Shown here: one piece after another, positions 35,001-35,719 of the stretch
Position numbering within the stretch: the stretch's first letter is position 1
Layout: the number at the start of each line of letters is the position of its first letter
Assembly: GCA_035573895.1 (NCBI GenBank)
Contig: DATLZR010000176.1
Coordinates: 1-35,719 of the forward strand
Length of the DNA: 35,719 nucleotides
Direction of reading: 5' to 3'
DNA from: Blastocatellia bacterium
Lineage (GTDB): Bacteria > Acidobacteriota > Blastocatellia > HR10
Program-made: the position numbers and the translations under genes
Notes under the pieces: generated by a model
Database searches by the model: none
Told to the model about the DNA's origin: nothing
Seen by the model: only the letters and a program-made list of their open reading frames with translations

Positions 35001-35719
35001 TCATCCGACGTCGGAACGAGGCGGCTCAGCGAAAATTGCAGGAGCAGTTATTCCAGGCCCAGAAGATGGAATCGGTGGGGACGTTGGCCGGCGGGATCGC
35101 TCATGACTTCAACAATCTGCTCACCGGAATCATGGGATTCACTGAGGTCACCCTCATGGAGCTGGGAGCAGATGATCCTCGGTCCGAGTACCTTCGTCAT
35201 GTTTTGTCGTTGAGCACTCGTGCTCGCGATCTCGTGCGTCAGTTGCTTTTGTTCAGTCGGCCCTCGCCGGGAGAAAAAGAACGATGCTCCCTGCCGCAGT
35301 TTTTGCGCGGCGTGGTGGAGCTGTTGCGACGCACGATTCCCGAAAACATTGAGATCGTTCTTCGCACGGCTCCGGATGATCTCTTCATCGAGGCGAACGC
35401 TTCTCAGCTCCAGCAGGTTCTTCTCAATCTCGCCGTGAATGCCCGCGATGCCATGCCTGATGGAGGCCGTCTGACCATCCATCTCGAATCAGTAGATCTT
35501 GGCGATGCTCCTGGCCCGCGCACTCCCTCCGGGACGGGGCGCTTTGCCCATCTGACTGTCAGCGACACCGGCGAGGGAATCCCGCCGGAGATTCTCCCCC
35601 ACATCTTCGAGCCCTTCTTCACCACCAAAGAGGTGGGCAAAGGGACCGGACTGGGGCTGTCGGTCGTCTACGGGATCATCAAAGCGCACGGCGGCTGGGT
35701 GGATGTCGAGAGCACAGTG
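32036..35719 (+). CDS. Multi-PAS/GAF soluble histidine kinase (3' end outside the window)
   Basis: I translated one uninterrupted frame of 1228 codons from ATG at 32036 to the right edge. Domains: GAF about 20-180; PAS/PAC about 189-304, 311-425 and 437-555; GAF about 560-711; PAS/PAC about 725-845; GAF-like about 842-992. The kinase dimerisation region has phospho-acceptor H1023 in [17 protein letters not shown]. The ATPase domain has the N box [11 protein letters not shown] near 1132, G1 [10 protein letters not shown] near 1176, and [21 protein letters not shown]. There is no membrane helix or signal peptide, so it senses in the cytoplasm (redox, small ligand or light are the usual PAS/GAF inputs). 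The HDFNN motif places it with PAS-linked hybrid-type kinases; whether a receiver domain follows cannot be seen. No cognate regulator is visible. Confidence 0.93.
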   Translation, partial: MKNPNHVVVEGREHGLAQAMATLRTIAEAMSAQQDLRTLLETSVEAVVKGLAVERATIYLLDGDRISDFVTTGVPAEKMPLLESLRGRPVQDFPISQRLAETNEPIILPDAQQGDLIPHELARALGMRSTICAPLRARGRAVGALFLDTSHRRAFTTDEIILVKAIADQVAVAIENVSLYRKLAASEATYRSIFESAVVGIYRSSPEGKFLAANTTLARMLGCASADELLALPAASFYPDPSDRDRWREDIERVGFLDGERMLRRVDGRVIWVHDVARAVRDSSGRLLYYEGTLIDITEKKQTEEHLRHSSQWLRQLFENAPLGIIMVDEQDRVLEANRGFETIFQYRAEEVRGRRINEIIVPPAMEPEASVLSQRVLAGERIDVETVRQRKDGQLVPVRIYGVPVTVEGKQVGLYGMYVDMSEHRRAEDELRASEERYRLLFEHNLAGVFRTSLDGRFLDCNPSLARLLGYEAAEELRGRHTWEFYWDPAEREVIREIVRTQGSITGYELCLRRRDGRPVWVLENVNTVFDEGGSPAYYLGTLVDISQRKRAEKITTSLYRISEAAHEARTLDELFASIHRIVADLMPAENFYIALYDAGTEMLSFPYFVDEKDEPPAPRQRGRGLTEYVLRTGEPLLACREGIMKLIERGEVELIGTIPVDWLGVPLKVNDKAIGVLTVQSYSEGIRYGEEEKNILRFVSNQIGMAIERKRAAEALRRSQQQYQMLVEAVSDIVISLDPEGRISYVNPSVRAIAGYTPEEVIGRHFTDFVYPEDIPKVEEILNRRRRGDTQPGEFRALAKSGDVRYLQSLGQYLWEGDRILGFTGTLRDITERVRTEQRLGRIYEIVTRYQGNELFNRAAAAVAELLGTTYAVIGEMDESTRGFRSLAFYHEGKVEAGTLHDPTGTPCESVIAERRLRIIPRHASHQFPRLVDLVGSPVECYIGAPITEDHETVLGVVCAFDPQPKEFSETEARILEIVCHRIGAEIIRRRNEAAQRKLQEQLFQAQKMESVGTLAGGIAHDFNNLLTGIMGFTEVTLMELGADDPRSEYLRHVLSLSTRARDLVRQLLLFSRPSPGEKERCSLPQFLRGVVELLRRTIPENIEIVLRTAPDDLFIEANASQLQQVLLNLAVNARDAMPDGGRLTIHLESVDLGDAPGPRTPSGTGRFAHLTVSDTGEGIPPEILPHIFEPFFTTKEVGKGTGLGLSVVYGIIKAHGGWVDVESTV

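Overview
The window reads as chromosomal DNA of a GC-rich Gram-negative bacterium. An Acidobacteriota member is the best guess. The reasons are an Oar-like TonB receptor with an N-terminal carboxypeptidase-regulatory domain, a secreted CHRD-domain protein, giant secreted propeller/beta-helix proteins, and short palindromic repeats scattered between genes. This placement is inference: there is no rRNA or other taxonomic marker. No tRNA, rRNA, CRISPR array, transposase or phage gene was seen.

Layout. (1) 1-2556, minus strand: the N-terminal part of a TonB-dependent receptor running off the left edge, with a probable promoter and operator palindrome. After a structured non-coding stretch comes a DeoR-family repressor with its own promoter. 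(2) 2618-12651, minus strand: one long operon transcribed from an NtrC-type response regulator through its histidine kinase, a TolC-like outer membrane protein, a HlyD-like fusion protein, two ABC ATPases and two ABC-2 permeases. This is a YbhGFSR-type efflux pump with its own outer membrane duct and two-component system. The two ATPases look like an asymmetric pair with one degenerate ATP site. (3) 13083-18144, minus strand: a 1633-residue secreted protein with PPC-like, von Willebrand A, 14 WD40-like blades, a second PPC-like region and a beta-helix. It is preceded by a sequence matching the sigma-54 promoter consensus, and the sigma-54 activator is encoded just downstream. (4) 18145-18905: about 760 bases with no convincing gene, then a small Rho-N-like protein gene. 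(5) 19515-30278, plus strand: a respiratory complex I operon nuoC-D-H-I-J-K-L-M-N followed by a small conserved-looking gene. nuoA, nuoB and the NADH module nuoE-F-G are not in the window. (6) 30350-31007, minus strand: a secreted CHRD-domain protein with a terminator and a second sigma-54-like promoter. (7) 31637-35719, plus strand: an excisionase-type DNA-binding protein and a very long cytoplasmic PAS/GAF histidine kinase cut by the right edge.

How the parts work together. The efflux operon appears self-contained: sensor and regulator first, then the envelope-spanning pump. The regulator is a sigma-54 activator, yet the only good sigma-54 sites lie in front of the giant secreted protein and, more weakly, the CHRD protein. 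The pump and the cell-surface proteins may therefore share one sigma-54 regulon. The nuo operon encodes the membrane arm plus the NuoC, D and I connecting subunits, so it needs partners encoded elsewhere. A family of short double-hairpin repeats sits in gaps of the efflux operon and of the nuo operon, always in the same orientation.
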